From Cellulomonas iranensis NBRC 101100 = JCM 18110 (GTDB lineage: Bacteria; Actinomycetota; Actinomycetes; Actinomycetales; Cellulomonadaceae), in NCBI RefSeq assembly GCF_001552375.1, contig NZ_BCRB01000017.1, positions 1-58,256 of the forward strand: DNA of 58,256 nucleotides. Direction: 5' to 3'. The notes under the pieces are model-generated. The model was not told the DNA's origin. It saw only the letters and a program-made list of their open reading frames with translations, and made no database searches. This document shows, one piece after another, positions 33,264 to 41,939 of this stretch. Numbering within the stretch: the first letter of the stretch is position 1; each line of letters opens with the position of its first letter. The position numbers and the translations under genes are program-made.

Positions 33264-33875
33264 ATGAGCACGGGACCCACCGCTGGGACGCACCGGCCCG
33301 CCGACGAACGCCGTGCGCAGCTGCTCGACGCCGCCGTCGACGTGCTGCGCGAGCACGGGCTCAAGGGCCTCACCACCCGGGCCGTCACGGCGCGCGCGGG
33401 CGTGCCCCACGGGATCTTCCACTACGCGTTCGGCTCGAAGGCCGCGCTCGTCCGGGCGCTCGTCGAGCGCGAGCTCACGGGCGCCGCCGCCGCGTGGGGC
33501 GCCGCCGTCGAGAGCGACGACGTCCACACGGCGCTGCGCCAGGCGCTGCTGGCGCAGCTCGACGTCGTGCGCGCCGACCCCGAGCGCGACGCGTACCTGA
33601 CCGAGCTCGTGCGGGCGACGCAGGACGACGCCGACACGCGCCCCGCGCTGTGGGAGCAGGACCGCTACCGCGCCGAGGTCGAGCACCGCCTCACGGACTG
33701 GTCGCGGGACGCGCGCATCCGCTGGGCGGCGCCCGTCGCGGACGTCGCGGCGCTCGTCCTCAGCGCGACGGACGGCGTGATCCAGGCGTGGGTGCTCGAC
33801 AGGGACGACCGCCGCGCCGAGACGTCGGTCGACCTGCTGGCGCGCGCCGTCGCGTCGCTCGCCCGCCCGGCCTGA
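33264..33875 (+). CDS. TetR-family regulator
   Basis: A 203-residue regulator. GLKGLTTRAVTARAGVPHGI, then FHYAFGSKAALVRALVE is the helix-turn-helix. A helical ligand domain ends ALVLSATDGVIQAWVLDR. ATG at 33264, about 35 bases after the palindrome that probably is its operator. Likely controls the divergent GNAT gene. Confidence 0.88.
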   Translation: MSTGPTAGTHRPADERRAQLLDAAVDVLREHGLKGLTTRAVTARAGVPHGIFHYAFGSKAALVRALVERELTGAAAAWGAAVESDDVHTALRQALLAQLDVVRADPERDAYLTELVRATQDDADTRPALWEQDRYRAEVEHRLTDWSRDARIRWAAPVADVAALVLSATDGVIQAWVLDRDDRRAETSVDLLARAVASLARPA

Positions 33876-33901
33876 CGGCGCGCGACGAGGCCGGCGGTGA
33901 C

Positions 33902-33937
33902 CTGACGGGACCTGGCGCGGCCCGACGAGCCCGTCAG
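33902..33937. terminator. Convergent terminator overlapping a stop codon
   Basis: CTGACGGG (33902-33909) pairs with CCCGTCAG (33930-33937), between the rightward TetR and a leftward membrane gene. The right arm includes the latter's stop. Confidence 0.5.
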
Positions 33938-34941
33938 ACGGGCGGGCCCGCGGGCCGCACGGCACGGCGGGGCTGCGCCGCGCGGTCCGCGGCCGCGACG
34001 ACGAGGCGGACGGCGACGAGCACGAGCACGGGAAGGCCGACGAGCGGCAGCAGCGTCGCGGCGTCCAGCGGCAGGCCCGTCATCGGCACCCAGCGCGTGG
34101 ACCCGGGGAGCAGGCCGCCGTCGCGACCCACGACCAGGACCGCGAGCACCGCGGCGAACGGCGGCAGCGCGTGCCGCTCGACCCGCCCGCCGAGCACAGC
34201 CACGAGCGCGAGGGCCGCAGGCCCGACGAGTGCCGAGACCCCCAGCCCGCCGGCCAGCCGCAGGCCGAGCTGCCCGGACGGGAGGACGCCCGTGAGGTCG
34301 GCCGCCGTGACGAGCCCGAGGACGCTCCCGACCACCAGCACCAGCACGGTGACGACCCGCGCGCGGCGCCGCGGGCGCGCACCGGCCCGCAGCGCCGCGA
34401 CGGCGACGACGGCCTGCGCGACGACCCAGCCGACCTCGTAGACCGCGACGAGCCGCTCACCGTCGCCGACGACGCCGACCAGCGCGCCCGCCCCGAGCGC
34501 TGCCGCCGCTGCCGCGGTCGCCCCCGCGACGCGTCGCGACCCGCACAGCAGCGCGACCACGACGACCGGCCACAGCGCCCAGGACGGCGAGAGCGGTGCG
34601 AGCGCGCTCAGCGACCAGCCCTCCCGCACGGACGCCACCCCCAGCACCAGCGCACGGACGGCGGCGTACGAGAGCGCCGCGGCCAGGAGCCACGCGACCG
34701 TCGCGGACGCCTCGGGGCGGACGTCGGCGGGTGCCCCGAGCGCGTGCCACCAGCGACGGGCGGCGTACCGCGCGACGTCGAGGCGGTCGGCGACGGTCGG
34801 GCGGCGGCGCCCGGGCGGGACTGTGCGGAGGTAGGTCGCGAGCATCTCGTCGGCGGAGCGGGCGCGGTCGGTGGGCGGCAGGAGCCGCAGCCACCGCGCG
34901 TAGCGCTCGGCGAGCTCGACCGGGGCGTCGTGGGCGGTCAC
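33934..34941 (-). CDS. Membrane protein linked to PadR
   Basis: A 335-residue protein. A soluble N-terminal helical part (VELAERYARWLRLLPPTDRA; ADEMLATYLRTVPP) resembles the HAAS-type domain found next to PadR regulators. It is followed by about eight hydrophobic segments. GTG at 34941 overlaps the PadR TGA. A two-gene PadR/HAAS unit often responds to envelope or drug stress; a signalling or transport role is unproven. Confidence 0.7.
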   Translation of the reverse strand: MTAHDAPVELAERYARWLRLLPPTDRARSADEMLATYLRTVPPGRRRPTVADRLDVARYAARRWWHALGAPADVRPEASATVAWLLAAALSYAAVRALVLGVASVREGWSLSALAPLSPSWALWPVVVVALLCGSRRVAGATAAAAAALGAGALVGVVGDGERLVAVYEVGWVVAQAVVAVAALRAGARPRRRARVVTVLVLVVGSVLGLVTAADLTGVLPSGQLGLRLAGGLGVSALVGPAALALVAVLGGRVERHALPPFAAVLAVLVVGRDGGLLPGSTRWVPMTGLPLDAATLLPLVGLPVLVLVAVRLVVAAADRAAQPRRAVRPAGPPV

Positions 34942-35297
34942 GCCGTGGCTCCCGCGTCCGACGCGTCGGCGCCGGGCGCGCTCCGCCGTCCGAGCGCCGC
35001 GAGCGCCCGTTCGGCGCGGGCACGGAGCGTCTGCGCCTCGGCGCGCAGCACGCGCTCGCCCTCGCCGGTCAGGCGGTAGGTGCGACGCAGCCGGGAGTCG
35101 ACGACCTCTTCGCGGTCGACGACGACGAGTCCGCGCGCGGCGAGCCGGTCGAGCGCGCCGTAGAGGGTGCCGATCCGGAGCGTCACGGCGCCGTCGGACG
35201 CCGCCGCGACGGCCTGGACGATGCCGTAGCCGTGCAGCGGGCCCTCGGCGAGGGCGCTCAGGACGAGGAAGGCGGGCTGCTGGAGACCGGGAGACAT
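34938..35297 (-). CDS. PadR-family regulator
   Basis: A 119-residue regulator with the PadR winged helix: FLVLSALAEGPLHGYGIVQA, GTLYGALDRLAARGLV and the Tyr/Arg-rich RLRRTYRLTGEGERVL; a dimer helix ends the protein. ATG at 35297, near an ATAT-type inverted repeat. It likely represses itself and the coupled membrane gene. Confidence 0.88.
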   Translation of the reverse strand: MSPGLQQPAFLVLSALAEGPLHGYGIVQAVAAASDGAVTLRIGTLYGALDRLAARGLVVVDREEVVDSRLRRTYRLTGEGERVLRAEAQTLRARAERALAALGRRSAPGADASDAGATA

Positions 35298-35304
35298 GAG
35301 ACGA

Positions 35305-35329
35305 CCATATCTTCGCGACGAACATATGG
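35305..35329. promoter_or_regulatory. PadR-type operator
   Basis: CCATAT (35305-35310) and ATATGG (35324-35329) form an inverted repeat just before the PadR start; ATAT half-sites are usual for PadR regulators. Confidence 0.6.
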
Positions 35330-35374
35330 GTAGGCGGCGCGGCGCGGGAGGCGGCGAACCGTCGCTGACCTGCA

Positions 35375-35390
35375 GTAACGCATGCGTTAC
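35375..35390. promoter_or_regulatory. Perfect 16-bp palindrome
   Basis: GTAACGCATGCGTTAC lies in the divergent PadR/surface-protein region. It does not match the PadR ATAT site, so it is a candidate operator for another regulator. The rest of the region to 35600 holds only a direct repeat of GGATGATTC and the ribosome site of the surface-protein gene. Confidence 0.6.
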
Positions 35391-35600
35391 AGGGTGGGCA
35401 TAGCGCAACGGTCGGGGGGTCGACGCGATGATTCACCCGCCTCGAACCACCCTCAACGCCGCCGTTCGGATGATTCGTGCACAACCTGGACAGAAGTTCA
35501 CCAAACGCCTCACGTTTGCCTCTATTGTCCGATACGCCCGATGGCGAGTCCGCCGTGCCGGGTACCCGTCCATCCGTCCATGGCCGAGGAGTCCTCCCCC

Positions 35601-36590
35601 GTGAACCGCCGTCTTCCCGTCGTCCTGCTGTCCGCCGCCACGCTCGTCGTCCTGCCCGCCGCCACAGCCTCCGCCACCGGGGGCCACCACTGGTCCGGCG
35701 GCTCCGGCCACTCCGCGTCGTGGTGGAAGGGGAAGGACAAGCCCGGGCAGCCCGACCGCTGCGTCTCCCGCAACGCGCGCGGCGCCATCGACTGGTCCAC
35801 CTACGCCTGCGACCGCGCGACCGGGTACTTCCTGTACCAGAAGCTCGACGCGTCGAAGCCCGCGAACTGGTCCAACAGCGGCCAGCAGCACCGCGTCGCG
35901 CTGCACGACGTGTGGGCGTGGCCGACCGCGGACGACGCGGCACGGCACGGCGCCTCGGGCTTCCTGCCGAAGGACGCCGAGGTCCGTGAGCTGGTCCTCG
36001 ACGCCGCCGACACCGCCGCGGTCTGCGCCGCACCCGGCGCGTTCGGGCTGCAGGTCGACCTCATCGGCAACGGCAAGGACGGTGAGCGCAAGGACCTCAC
36101 CCAGGTCATGCCGACCGTCATCACGCCCCCGAACGGCGGCTTCTCCTCCGACAACCTCGCGGCCTACGGCCACTACGACCTGACCGAGGTCGTCGACGTC
36201 ACCGCGCTGTGCACGCCGCCGGCGCCGCGGCCCGAGCCGACCCCGGAGCCCACGCCGGAGCCCGAGCCGAGCGTCGTGCCGGAGCCCGAGCCCAGCCAGG
36301 AGCCGACGCCCGAGCCGACCCCCACCGAGGACGTCGACGACGCGCCGACCCCCGAGCCCAGCCCCGAGCCGACCGAGCGCTCCGAGGTGCTCCCGGCCCC
36401 CGCGGACACCCCCACGCCCGCCGCCTCCCCGACGCCGACCGAGCGGGCCGAGGTGCTCTCCGCGACCGACGACGACACGCTCGCCGCCACGGGCACGCAG
36501 GCCGCGCTCGGTCTGCTCGCCGGGGTCGCCGCGATCGCCGGCGGCGCCGCGCTCGTCCTGGCTCGCCGTCGTCACCGCTCGCAGCACTGA
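35601..36590 (+). CDS. LAATG-anchored cell-wall surface protein
   Basis: A 329-residue exported protein. Signal peptide NRRLPVVLLSAATLVVLPAA ends near ASATG. A roughly 180-residue Cys-containing domain (DRCVSRNARGAIDWSTYACD; FGLQVDLIGNGKDG) is followed by a long Pro/Glu/Thr spacer with many EPTP repeats, then LAATG at 294-298, a membrane helix and RRRHRSQH. This is the class-E sortase sorting pattern of high-GC actinobacteria. GTG at 35601 is preferred since GAGGAG lies at 35585-35590; an ATG at 35580 has no ribosome site. Function of the globular domain is unknown. Confidence 0.85.
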   Translation: MNRRLPVVLLSAATLVVLPAATASATGGHHWSGGSGHSASWWKGKDKPGQPDRCVSRNARGAIDWSTYACDRATGYFLYQKLDASKPANWSNSGQQHRVALHDVWAWPTADDAARHGASGFLPKDAEVRELVLDAADTAAVCAAPGAFGLQVDLIGNGKDGERKDLTQVMPTVITPPNGGFSSDNLAAYGHYDLTEVVDVTALCTPPAPRPEPTPEPTPEPEPSVVPEPEPSQEPTPEPTPTEDVDDAPTPEPSPEPTERSEVLPAPADTPTPAASPTPTERAEVLSATDDDTLAATGTQAALGLLAGVAAIAGGAALVLARRRHRSQH

Positions 36591-36710
36591 TCAGCGACGA
36601 CGCAGCACTGACCTCAGCGCCGGCCTCCCCCTCCCCGGCCGGACGCTGACCGTACGGGCGCAGCCCCCGCGCCCGTCCGCACCGCCGCACTTCCCCGCGC
36701 GGCACGGTGC

Positions 36711-36751
36711 CGTCACCCCTCGGCCCTCCCCCCCCCGGCCGAGGGGTGACG
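36711..36751 (+). terminator. Terminator after the surface-protein gene
   Basis: A perfect 15-bp stem (CGTCACCCCTCGGCC with its complement at 36737-36751) encloses an 11-nt loop made almost only of C. The remaining intergenic sequence up to 36852 shows a leaderless promoter but no gene. Confidence 0.7.
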
Positions 36752-36839
36752 CGCGCCCGGACGCACCGTGCGCATGGCACCGGCACGCGCACCGCGCACG
36801 TGGCATCCCGAAAGACCCACGCCGCGGCGTCCGGCTCGC

Positions 36840-36845
36840 TAGCCT
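36840..36845 (+). promoter_or_regulatory. -10 for leaderless propeller gene 1
   Basis: TAGCCT lies seven bases before ATG at 36853. The same CGnTAGCCTGCG context is found before the next paralogue. Confidence 0.5.
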
Positions 36846-36852
36846 GCGCCTC

Positions 36853-38421
36853 ATGGCACGCAGGGGGCAGATGCAGCACGTCGACCTCGTGGAGGACGAC
36901 GGCACCACACGTGCGGGCTCCGCCCCGGCGCCGGACCTGTCGACCTCCGCCGCGGCGCCACCACACGCGACACCCGCCGCCGACCGACGTCGTCGACGTC
37001 GCACGGTGCTGACGTCCGCCCTCGCCGCCCTCGCCGTCCTCGCGGCGGTGCTGGTCGTCCACGTGCGGGCCGACGCCCGCGAGCGCCAACGTCTCGCGTC
37101 GCTCGCCGACCTGCCGTTCGTGGCGGCACCGCTCGACGGTCCGCCCCGCGTGGCGTGGACCGCACCCGAGGGCCGGCTCGACATGCTCGTGGCGCCCGTC
37201 GGCGACGTCCTCGTGAGCATCCGCACGGGGTTCGACGAGCGCGCCGACGTCGTCGCCGTCGATGCGACCGACGGCAGCGAACGGTGGCGGGTCGAGGCGC
37301 TCGCCTCGGTCGCACGCGACGCGCCGGACGACGCAGAGATCCTCGGGTTCGCGGGGACGTGCGTCGCGCACCCGGTGACCCCGGACGCCGTCGCGTGCCT
37401 CGCCACCGACGCCGCCGGGTACACGGACGGCGAGAAGTGGCAGAGCCTGCCCCCGACCGTCGCGCGTCTGCTCGTGCTCGACGCGCGTGACGGGCGGGTG
37501 CTCACCGACCTCACCGACGCGCTGCCGCGCCCGCTGCCGCGGAACCTCGCGGCGGCCGGCGCCGACCTCGCGGTGTGGGACGACGCCGACGACGTGCTGC
37601 GGGTCCGGGCGCTCACGCCCGAGGGGGGCGTCGAGTGGGAGCGCACGCTCGAGGCACCCGCGACCGAGGGCGCGCCGGCCTGGGTCGGCCCGCTCGACAC
37701 GCGGACGACGGCGCTCCTCACCCCGCAGTCGGTGCACGTCGTCGGGCCCGACGGCGCGGACCTCCGGGTGGCACCGCTGGCTCCCACGGAGTCGGCGCAG
37801 CAGACCACGACGGGGCAGGTGGTGATCGTCCCGTCGTGGGAGGCCCACGTGCGCGCGCTCCAGGGCGCGGCACCCACGCCCTCTGGCGTCCGACTCGTCA
37901 CCGCCGACTCCGACGTCGCCCTGGACGGCACCCTGGTCCCGGCCACGGACGACGGCAGCGTGCCGGGCCTGCTCCTGACGCTCGTGGACACGGGCACCCT
38001 GCAGGCGTGGAACGGCGACGGCGAGCGGTCGTGGACGTGGGACCTCGACGGCGTCGCGTCGTGGTTCCGGGACAGCCGGACCTCGACGACCGTGCTCGAC
38101 GGGCGCGTGCACATGGCCGGCCCCGGTCTGCTGGTCACGCTCGACGCCCGTACGGGGCGCGAGCTGTGGCGGTCGGACGCGCTGGGCTCGGGGGACGTCG
38201 TCACGGACGGGCGGCTGCTCCTCGGCCTCGCGGATCCCACGACCTCCGACGCCATCGGCCCCGAGCTGGTCGCGCTGCGCCGCGACGACGGGACCGTCGC
38301 GTGGCGGGCTCCGCTCCCGGTGGGCACCGATCTGGTCATGGTGCAGGCGCGGCTCCTGCTCGCGGTCGAGTCACCCGACGACGGGCCGACCACGTACCAC
38401 GTGCTGGCCGGGGACGGCTGA
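36853..38421 (+). CDS. Membrane-anchored PQQ-like beta-propeller protein 1
   Basis: A 522-residue protein. A cytoplasmic, basic head ends in DRRRRRRT; one membrane helix (about 50-70, SALAALAVLAAVLVVHV) follows; the rest is extracytoplasmic. The body has repeated blades with DG..RW/LW motifs (VDATDGSERWRVEA; LDARTGRELWRSDA; LRRDDGTVAWRAPL), typical of PQQ-binding-like (BamB/YncE) propellers. Enzyme residues for PQQ are not evident. It is the first of three tandem paralogues that share RERxRL after the helix and DDGSVPGLLLT in the middle. Function unknown; an envelope binding or assembly scaffold is possible. Confidence 0.8.
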   Translation: MARRGQMQHVDLVEDDGTTRAGSAPAPDLSTSAAAPPHATPAADRRRRRRTVLTSALAALAVLAAVLVVHVRADARERQRLASLADLPFVAAPLDGPPRVAWTAPEGRLDMLVAPVGDVLVSIRTGFDERADVVAVDATDGSERWRVEALASVARDAPDDAEILGFAGTCVAHPVTPDAVACLATDAAGYTDGEKWQSLPPTVARLLVLDARDGRVLTDLTDALPRPLPRNLAAAGADLAVWDDADDVLRVRALTPEGGVEWERTLEAPATEGAPAWVGPLDTRTTALLTPQSVHVVGPDGADLRVAPLAPTESAQQTTTGQVVIVPSWEAHVRALQGAAPTPSGVRLVTADSDVALDGTLVPATDDGSVPGLLLTLVDTGTLQAWNGDGERSWTWDLDGVASWFRDSRTSTTVLDGRVHMAGPGLLVTLDARTGRELWRSDALGSGDVVTDGRLLLGLADPTTSDAIGPELVALRRDDGTVAWRAPLPVGTDLVMVQARLLLAVESPDDGPTTYHVLAGDG

Positions 38422-38462
38422 TCCTGGGCCCCGAACCCGCCCGCGGCGCGGCGCTGCCTCGT

Positions 38463-38468
38463 TAGCCT
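38463..38468 (+). promoter_or_regulatory. -10 for leaderless propeller gene 2
   Basis: TAGCCT, six bases before the ATG at 38475, as for gene 1. Confidence 0.5.
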
Positions 38469-38474
38469 GCGGCG

Positions 38475-39950
38475 ATGGGGAACGCGTCACGGAAGGACGT
38501 CGAGGTCGTCGAGGCCGCGGCCGAGGCCCCGGTCGCGCAGACGACCACGGGCGCGAGCGGTCGAGGGTGGCGTCCGCGACGCCCCCGACGCCTGGCCGCC
38601 GTGCTGGCCCTCGTCGTCACCCTCGGGGTGGCGGGCGCGGTCGTCGGTCAGCTCGTCGTCGACGCCCGCGAGCGCGCGCGTCTCGACGCGGTCGCGCGGC
38701 TCCCGGGCGCGGTGCCTCTGCTGGACGGTCCGCCCGAGGCGCTCTGGACCCTGCCCGACGGCGTGACGACGGCCGACCTGGTGGGGACCACGGCGGGCGG
38801 CGCGGTCGTCGTCACGGAGCCCGGGCCCCGCGGGCCGGCGGTCGCCGCGCGCGCCGCGACGACGGGTGAGGTCCGCTGGCGGGTGCCGTTGCTCGACGCG
38901 ACGTCGGCGCCGCCGGCCGGGACGGTGCTCGACCTGCCGCCGGGCCGCTGCGACGTCGGGGACGTCGTCGTCTGCCTGGTCGTGGAGACCGTCTCGACGC
39001 TCGGCGCCGACGAGGGCGACGCGCCCGTGCCGGTGTCGGCGCGTTCGCGCCTGGTGGTGCTCGACGCGGACGACGGGACGGTCCTCGCCGAGCGCACCAC
39101 GAGTGGCACGGACCCTGTTCCCGCCGCGTCCGAGCTGGTCGGTGACCTGGTGGTGACGAGCACGCCCGTCGACGGCGCGCTGCGCGTCGACGCGGTCACG
39201 ACCGACGGTGCGGCGGCGTGGGACGCGTCGTTGCCGTCCTCGACCGCCGGTGCGCGCACGTTCCTCGCGCGCCTGGACGACCACGTCCTCGCGGGCGCGG
39301 GCGACCAGCTCACGGTGCTCGACCACGCCGGGGCGGCGGTCCGCACGCTGCCGTTCCCCGAGAGCGCGCTCGCGCTGCAGCACGGGGACGACGCCGTCCT
39401 GCTGCGCGACTACACCCGACCGGACGTGAACGCACCGACCACGGTGGTCCGCGCCGACGGCGAGCAGACGGTCGACGGGGAGGTCGTCGAGCTGGCCCTC
39501 GACGACGGCAGCGTGCCGGGGCTGCTCCTCACGTCGCCCGACGGGACGCGGCTGACGGCCCTGGACGCCGCGGGCGACGAGCTGTGGTCGCGCGACTCGG
39601 GCGCGGCCTCCGGCCTGGCCGTGCTCGCGGGGCGCGTCTACTCGGGGACGGGTGGTGGCATGGTCGCGCTCGACGCCCGCACGGGCGCCGACGTGTGGCG
39701 CTCCGACCAGGTGCGCGAGGGCCCGGTCGTGACCGACGGCGCCCACCTCGTGGCGATGGGTCTGCGGCCACTCGCGGACGGCCGGCGCGAGGTGCTCGTG
39801 CTGGACCGCGCGGACGGCGCCGTGGCGTGGCGGGCGCGGCTCCCCGCGGGCGTGCAGGACGTCACCGCGGCGGGGGGCGTGCTGGTGGCGACGACCGGCG
39901 ACGGCCCCGCCGACGGGCCGGCGACCGTGCTGGGTTCGGGCTCCCGGTGA
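38475..39950 (+). CDS. Membrane-anchored PQQ-like beta-propeller protein 2
   Basis: A 491-residue paralogue of the preceding protein. Head, helix (LAAVLALVVTLGVAGAVVG), then DARERARLDAVARLPG and LLDGPPEALWTLPDG. Blade motifs include RAATTGEVRWRVPL, LDARTGADVWRSDQ and LDRADGAVAWRARL. It has its own TAGCCT promoter, and it ends by overlapping the third paralogue's GTG, so genes 2 and 3 are co-translated. Confidence 0.8.
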   Translation: MGNASRKDVEVVEAAAEAPVAQTTTGASGRGWRPRRPRRLAAVLALVVTLGVAGAVVGQLVVDARERARLDAVARLPGAVPLLDGPPEALWTLPDGVTTADLVGTTAGGAVVVTEPGPRGPAVAARAATTGEVRWRVPLLDATSAPPAGTVLDLPPGRCDVGDVVVCLVVETVSTLGADEGDAPVPVSARSRLVVLDADDGTVLAERTTSGTDPVPAASELVGDLVVTSTPVDGALRVDAVTTDGAAAWDASLPSSTAGARTFLARLDDHVLAGAGDQLTVLDHAGAAVRTLPFPESALALQHGDDAVLLRDYTRPDVNAPTTVVRADGEQTVDGEVVELALDDGSVPGLLLTSPDGTRLTALDAAGDELWSRDSGAASGLAVLAGRVYSGTGGGMVALDARTGADVWRSDQVREGPVVTDGAHLVAMGLRPLADGRREVLVLDRADGAVAWRARLPAGVQDVTAAGGVLVATTGDGPADGPATVLGSGSR

Positions 39951-41446
39951 CCGGTCCGGACGCGCCGCGAGGTGCGCGCCACGGGGGACGGCTGGACGTC
40001 GAGCTGCACGACGACGGGGACGACCGCCGGGACGGCGATGCCGCCCCGCCCGCGCCCGCTCCGCGGGCCGCGCGACACCGTCGGTGGTGGGCCGTCGGCG
40101 TCGTCGGCGTCGTCGTGCTCGCGCTCACCGCTGCGCAGGTGGTGGTCGACCTCCGGGAGCGCTCGGCGCTCGCCGACCTCAGGGGCGTCGAGGGACTGCT
40201 CGACCCGTTGGACCCGGGGGTGGGGGTGCGGTGGGAGCGCGCCGACGCGGGGTCGTCGGTCGACGTCATGACACCCGAGGGCCGTGTGCTCGTGAGCGAG
40301 CGCGAGGCTCCGGGTGGCGTGGCGCTGGAGGGCATGGACAGCGCGACCGGCGACACCCTCTGGCGGCGGGTCCTCGCGGGCGGGACGGGTGGCAGCCCGC
40401 CCGGGGCGCGGCCCGAGCCCGTGACGTGCCAGGCCGCACCCGACGGCTCGGGACGACTGAGCTGCCTGCGGACGGGACGCTGGCGGCAGCCGGGTCCGCC
40501 GACCACCGGGACGGACGGGGCGGCGCACCTGTGGACCGTGGACGTCCGCTCGGGTGAGGTGGTCGGGGACGTCGCGCTCGAGGAGGCGCCGACGGCGTTC
40601 GCGATGGTCGGGGGAACCGCGGTGGTGGCCACCCCGCTCGAGACGACGGTGCGGCTCGCGGGGCTCGACCCGCTGACCGGTGCCGCACGGTGGCGGCTCG
40701 ACCTGCCCGGGCCGGACGACGACGGCGGCAGGTCCTCGGCGCTCGACCGCGCGGACGTCCAGGCGATCGACGCGTCGACGGTGGCGGTGCACGACGGGCA
40801 GGTGATCACGCTGGTCTCGGACGACGGCGTGGTGCTGCGCCGGTACGACGAGCTCGCGGGCGTCGACACAGCGGATGGGGTCGGCTTCTGGTGGTTGACG
40901 GACCGCACGAACGGTGCGGTGGTCTCGGTCGTGAACGACGTGACCACGCTGGTCACCGCCGAGCGCGAGGTGACGGTGCAGGGCGGCGCCGTCCCTCGGT
41001 GGGCGGACGACGGCAGCGCGCCGGGCCTGGTGCTCACGTCCGGCGACACCGTCCGCGCGTGGGACGCGCGCTCCGGTGAGGAACGGTGGACGGCGGACCT
41101 GGACCGCGACGTGCACACGGCGATCGTGCTGCGGGGGCGCGTGCACCTGTTCGCGTCCGACCGCGTCGTGACCGTCGACGCCGCGACGGGGCGGACGCTG
41201 TGGCGCTCGCCGCCGGACCTGGTGCCGACGTCCCCGTTGTCGGACGGCCGGGTCGTGCTGCTGGTACGGCTCGACGATCGCGGCGACGGCGGGGAGCTCG
41301 TCGCGCTGGACGTGGCCGACGGGGACGAGCGGTGGCGGTCACCGTTGCCGGAGCACGGCTGGGTCACCACGACGGGTGGGCTGCTGGTCGTCGTGGTCGA
41401 CGACCCGACGGGCGAGACCTCGGGCTCGCTGCGGGTGCTGGGCTGA
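39947..41446 (+). CDS. Membrane-anchored PQQ-like beta-propeller protein 3
   Basis: A 499-residue third paralogue. An acidic-basic head (LDVELHDDGDDRRDGD) leads to the helix WWAVGVVGVVVLALTAAQVV and LRERSALADL. Blades include MDSATGDTLWRRVL, LDPLTGAARWRLDL, WDARSGEERWTADL, VDAATGRTLWRSPP and LDVADGDERWRSPL. DDGSAPGLVLT corresponds to the shared motif. It lacks a promoter of its own: GTG at 39947 overlaps the upstream TGA. It is the most diverged of the three. Confidence 0.8.
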   Translation: MTGPDAPRGARHGGRLDVELHDDGDDRRDGDAAPPAPAPRAARHRRWWAVGVVGVVVLALTAAQVVVDLRERSALADLRGVEGLLDPLDPGVGVRWERADAGSSVDVMTPEGRVLVSEREAPGGVALEGMDSATGDTLWRRVLAGGTGGSPPGARPEPVTCQAAPDGSGRLSCLRTGRWRQPGPPTTGTDGAAHLWTVDVRSGEVVGDVALEEAPTAFAMVGGTAVVATPLETTVRLAGLDPLTGAARWRLDLPGPDDDGGRSSALDRADVQAIDASTVAVHDGQVITLVSDDGVVLRRYDELAGVDTADGVGFWWLTDRTNGAVVSVVNDVTTLVTAEREVTVQGGAVPRWADDGSAPGLVLTSGDTVRAWDARSGEERWTADLDRDVHTAIVLRGRVHLFASDRVVTVDAATGRTLWRSPPDLVPTSPLSDGRVVLLVRLDDRGDGGELVALDVADGDERWRSPLPEHGWVTTTGGLLVVVVDDPTGETSGSLRVLG

Positions 41447-41450
41447 GCCC

Positions 41451-41840
41451 TCAGCCCGCGAGCAGCCCGATCACGAGCGCGACGACGGCGAGCAGCGGGA
41501 CCGTGCCCTGCTTGATCGCGGCGGACGCCTTGGTGCGGTCGGAGAGCAGCAGCACGAGCGCGGCGGCGAGCATCGAGCCCGTGCCGACGAGCGCGGCGGT
41601 GGCGCCGGCGCCCGTCGACCCGGCGGCGACGAGCACGATGCCGACGACGACGGCGATCGCGAGGAAGAGGTTGTAGAAGCCCTGGTTGTAGGCCATCGCG
41701 CGGGTGTGGCGCGCCTCGTCCTCGGTGGTGCCGAAGGTCGCGCGGGCGCGGGGCGTGGTCCAGGCCACGGACTCGAGCCAGAAGATGTAGACGTGCAGCA
41801 GCGCGGCGACCCCCGCGAGCACGAGACCCAGGACGACCAT
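41451..41840 (-). CDS. DUF1304-family membrane protein
   Basis: A 129-residue protein with four hydrophobic helices and the family features FWLESVAWTTPRARATFG and AYNQGFYNLFLAIAVVVG. ATG at 41840 with GGGGAGG upstream. Divergent from a TetR gene with operator-like repeats. Function of the family is unknown. It converges with the propeller cluster, separated by only four bases. Confidence 0.88.
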   Translation of the reverse strand: MVVLGLVLAGVAALLHVYIFWLESVAWTTPRARATFGTTEDEARHTRAMAYNQGFYNLFLAIAVVVGIVLVAAGSTGAGATAALVGTGSMLAAALVLLLSDRTKASAAIKQGTVPLLAVVALVIGLLAG

Positions 41841-41877
41841 GGCGACCTCCCCCTCCCGGCCGGCGGCGCCGACCCGT

Positions 41878-41923
41878 TCTGTACCGGACGTTCCACAACC
41901 TATACTGGATCGACCGATACAGA
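41878..41923. promoter_or_regulatory. TetR operator region with three half-sites
   Basis: TCTGTACCGG (41878-41887) and CCGATACAGA (41914-41923) form an inverted repeat with one mismatch. TATACTGG (about 41901-41908) adds a third copy in the DUF1304/TetR gap. Confidence 0.55.
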
Positions 41924-41939
41924 AAGTGTGAGGGTGGTC

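Noticed and set aside
36230..36480. Dense EPTP-type repeats that could be taken for a tandem DNA repeat or CRISPR
   Set aside because: They are codon-level low complexity of a cell-wall spacer; no constant repeat/spacer pattern. The same holds for the Pro/Thr linker of the cellulase at 50518-50645.
36199..39746. Very long open frames on the leftward strand opposite the surface protein and propeller genes
   Set aside because: They mirror strongly biased GC codons of the real genes, lack ribosome sites and have repetitive Arg/Gly/Val-rich composition without any domain.
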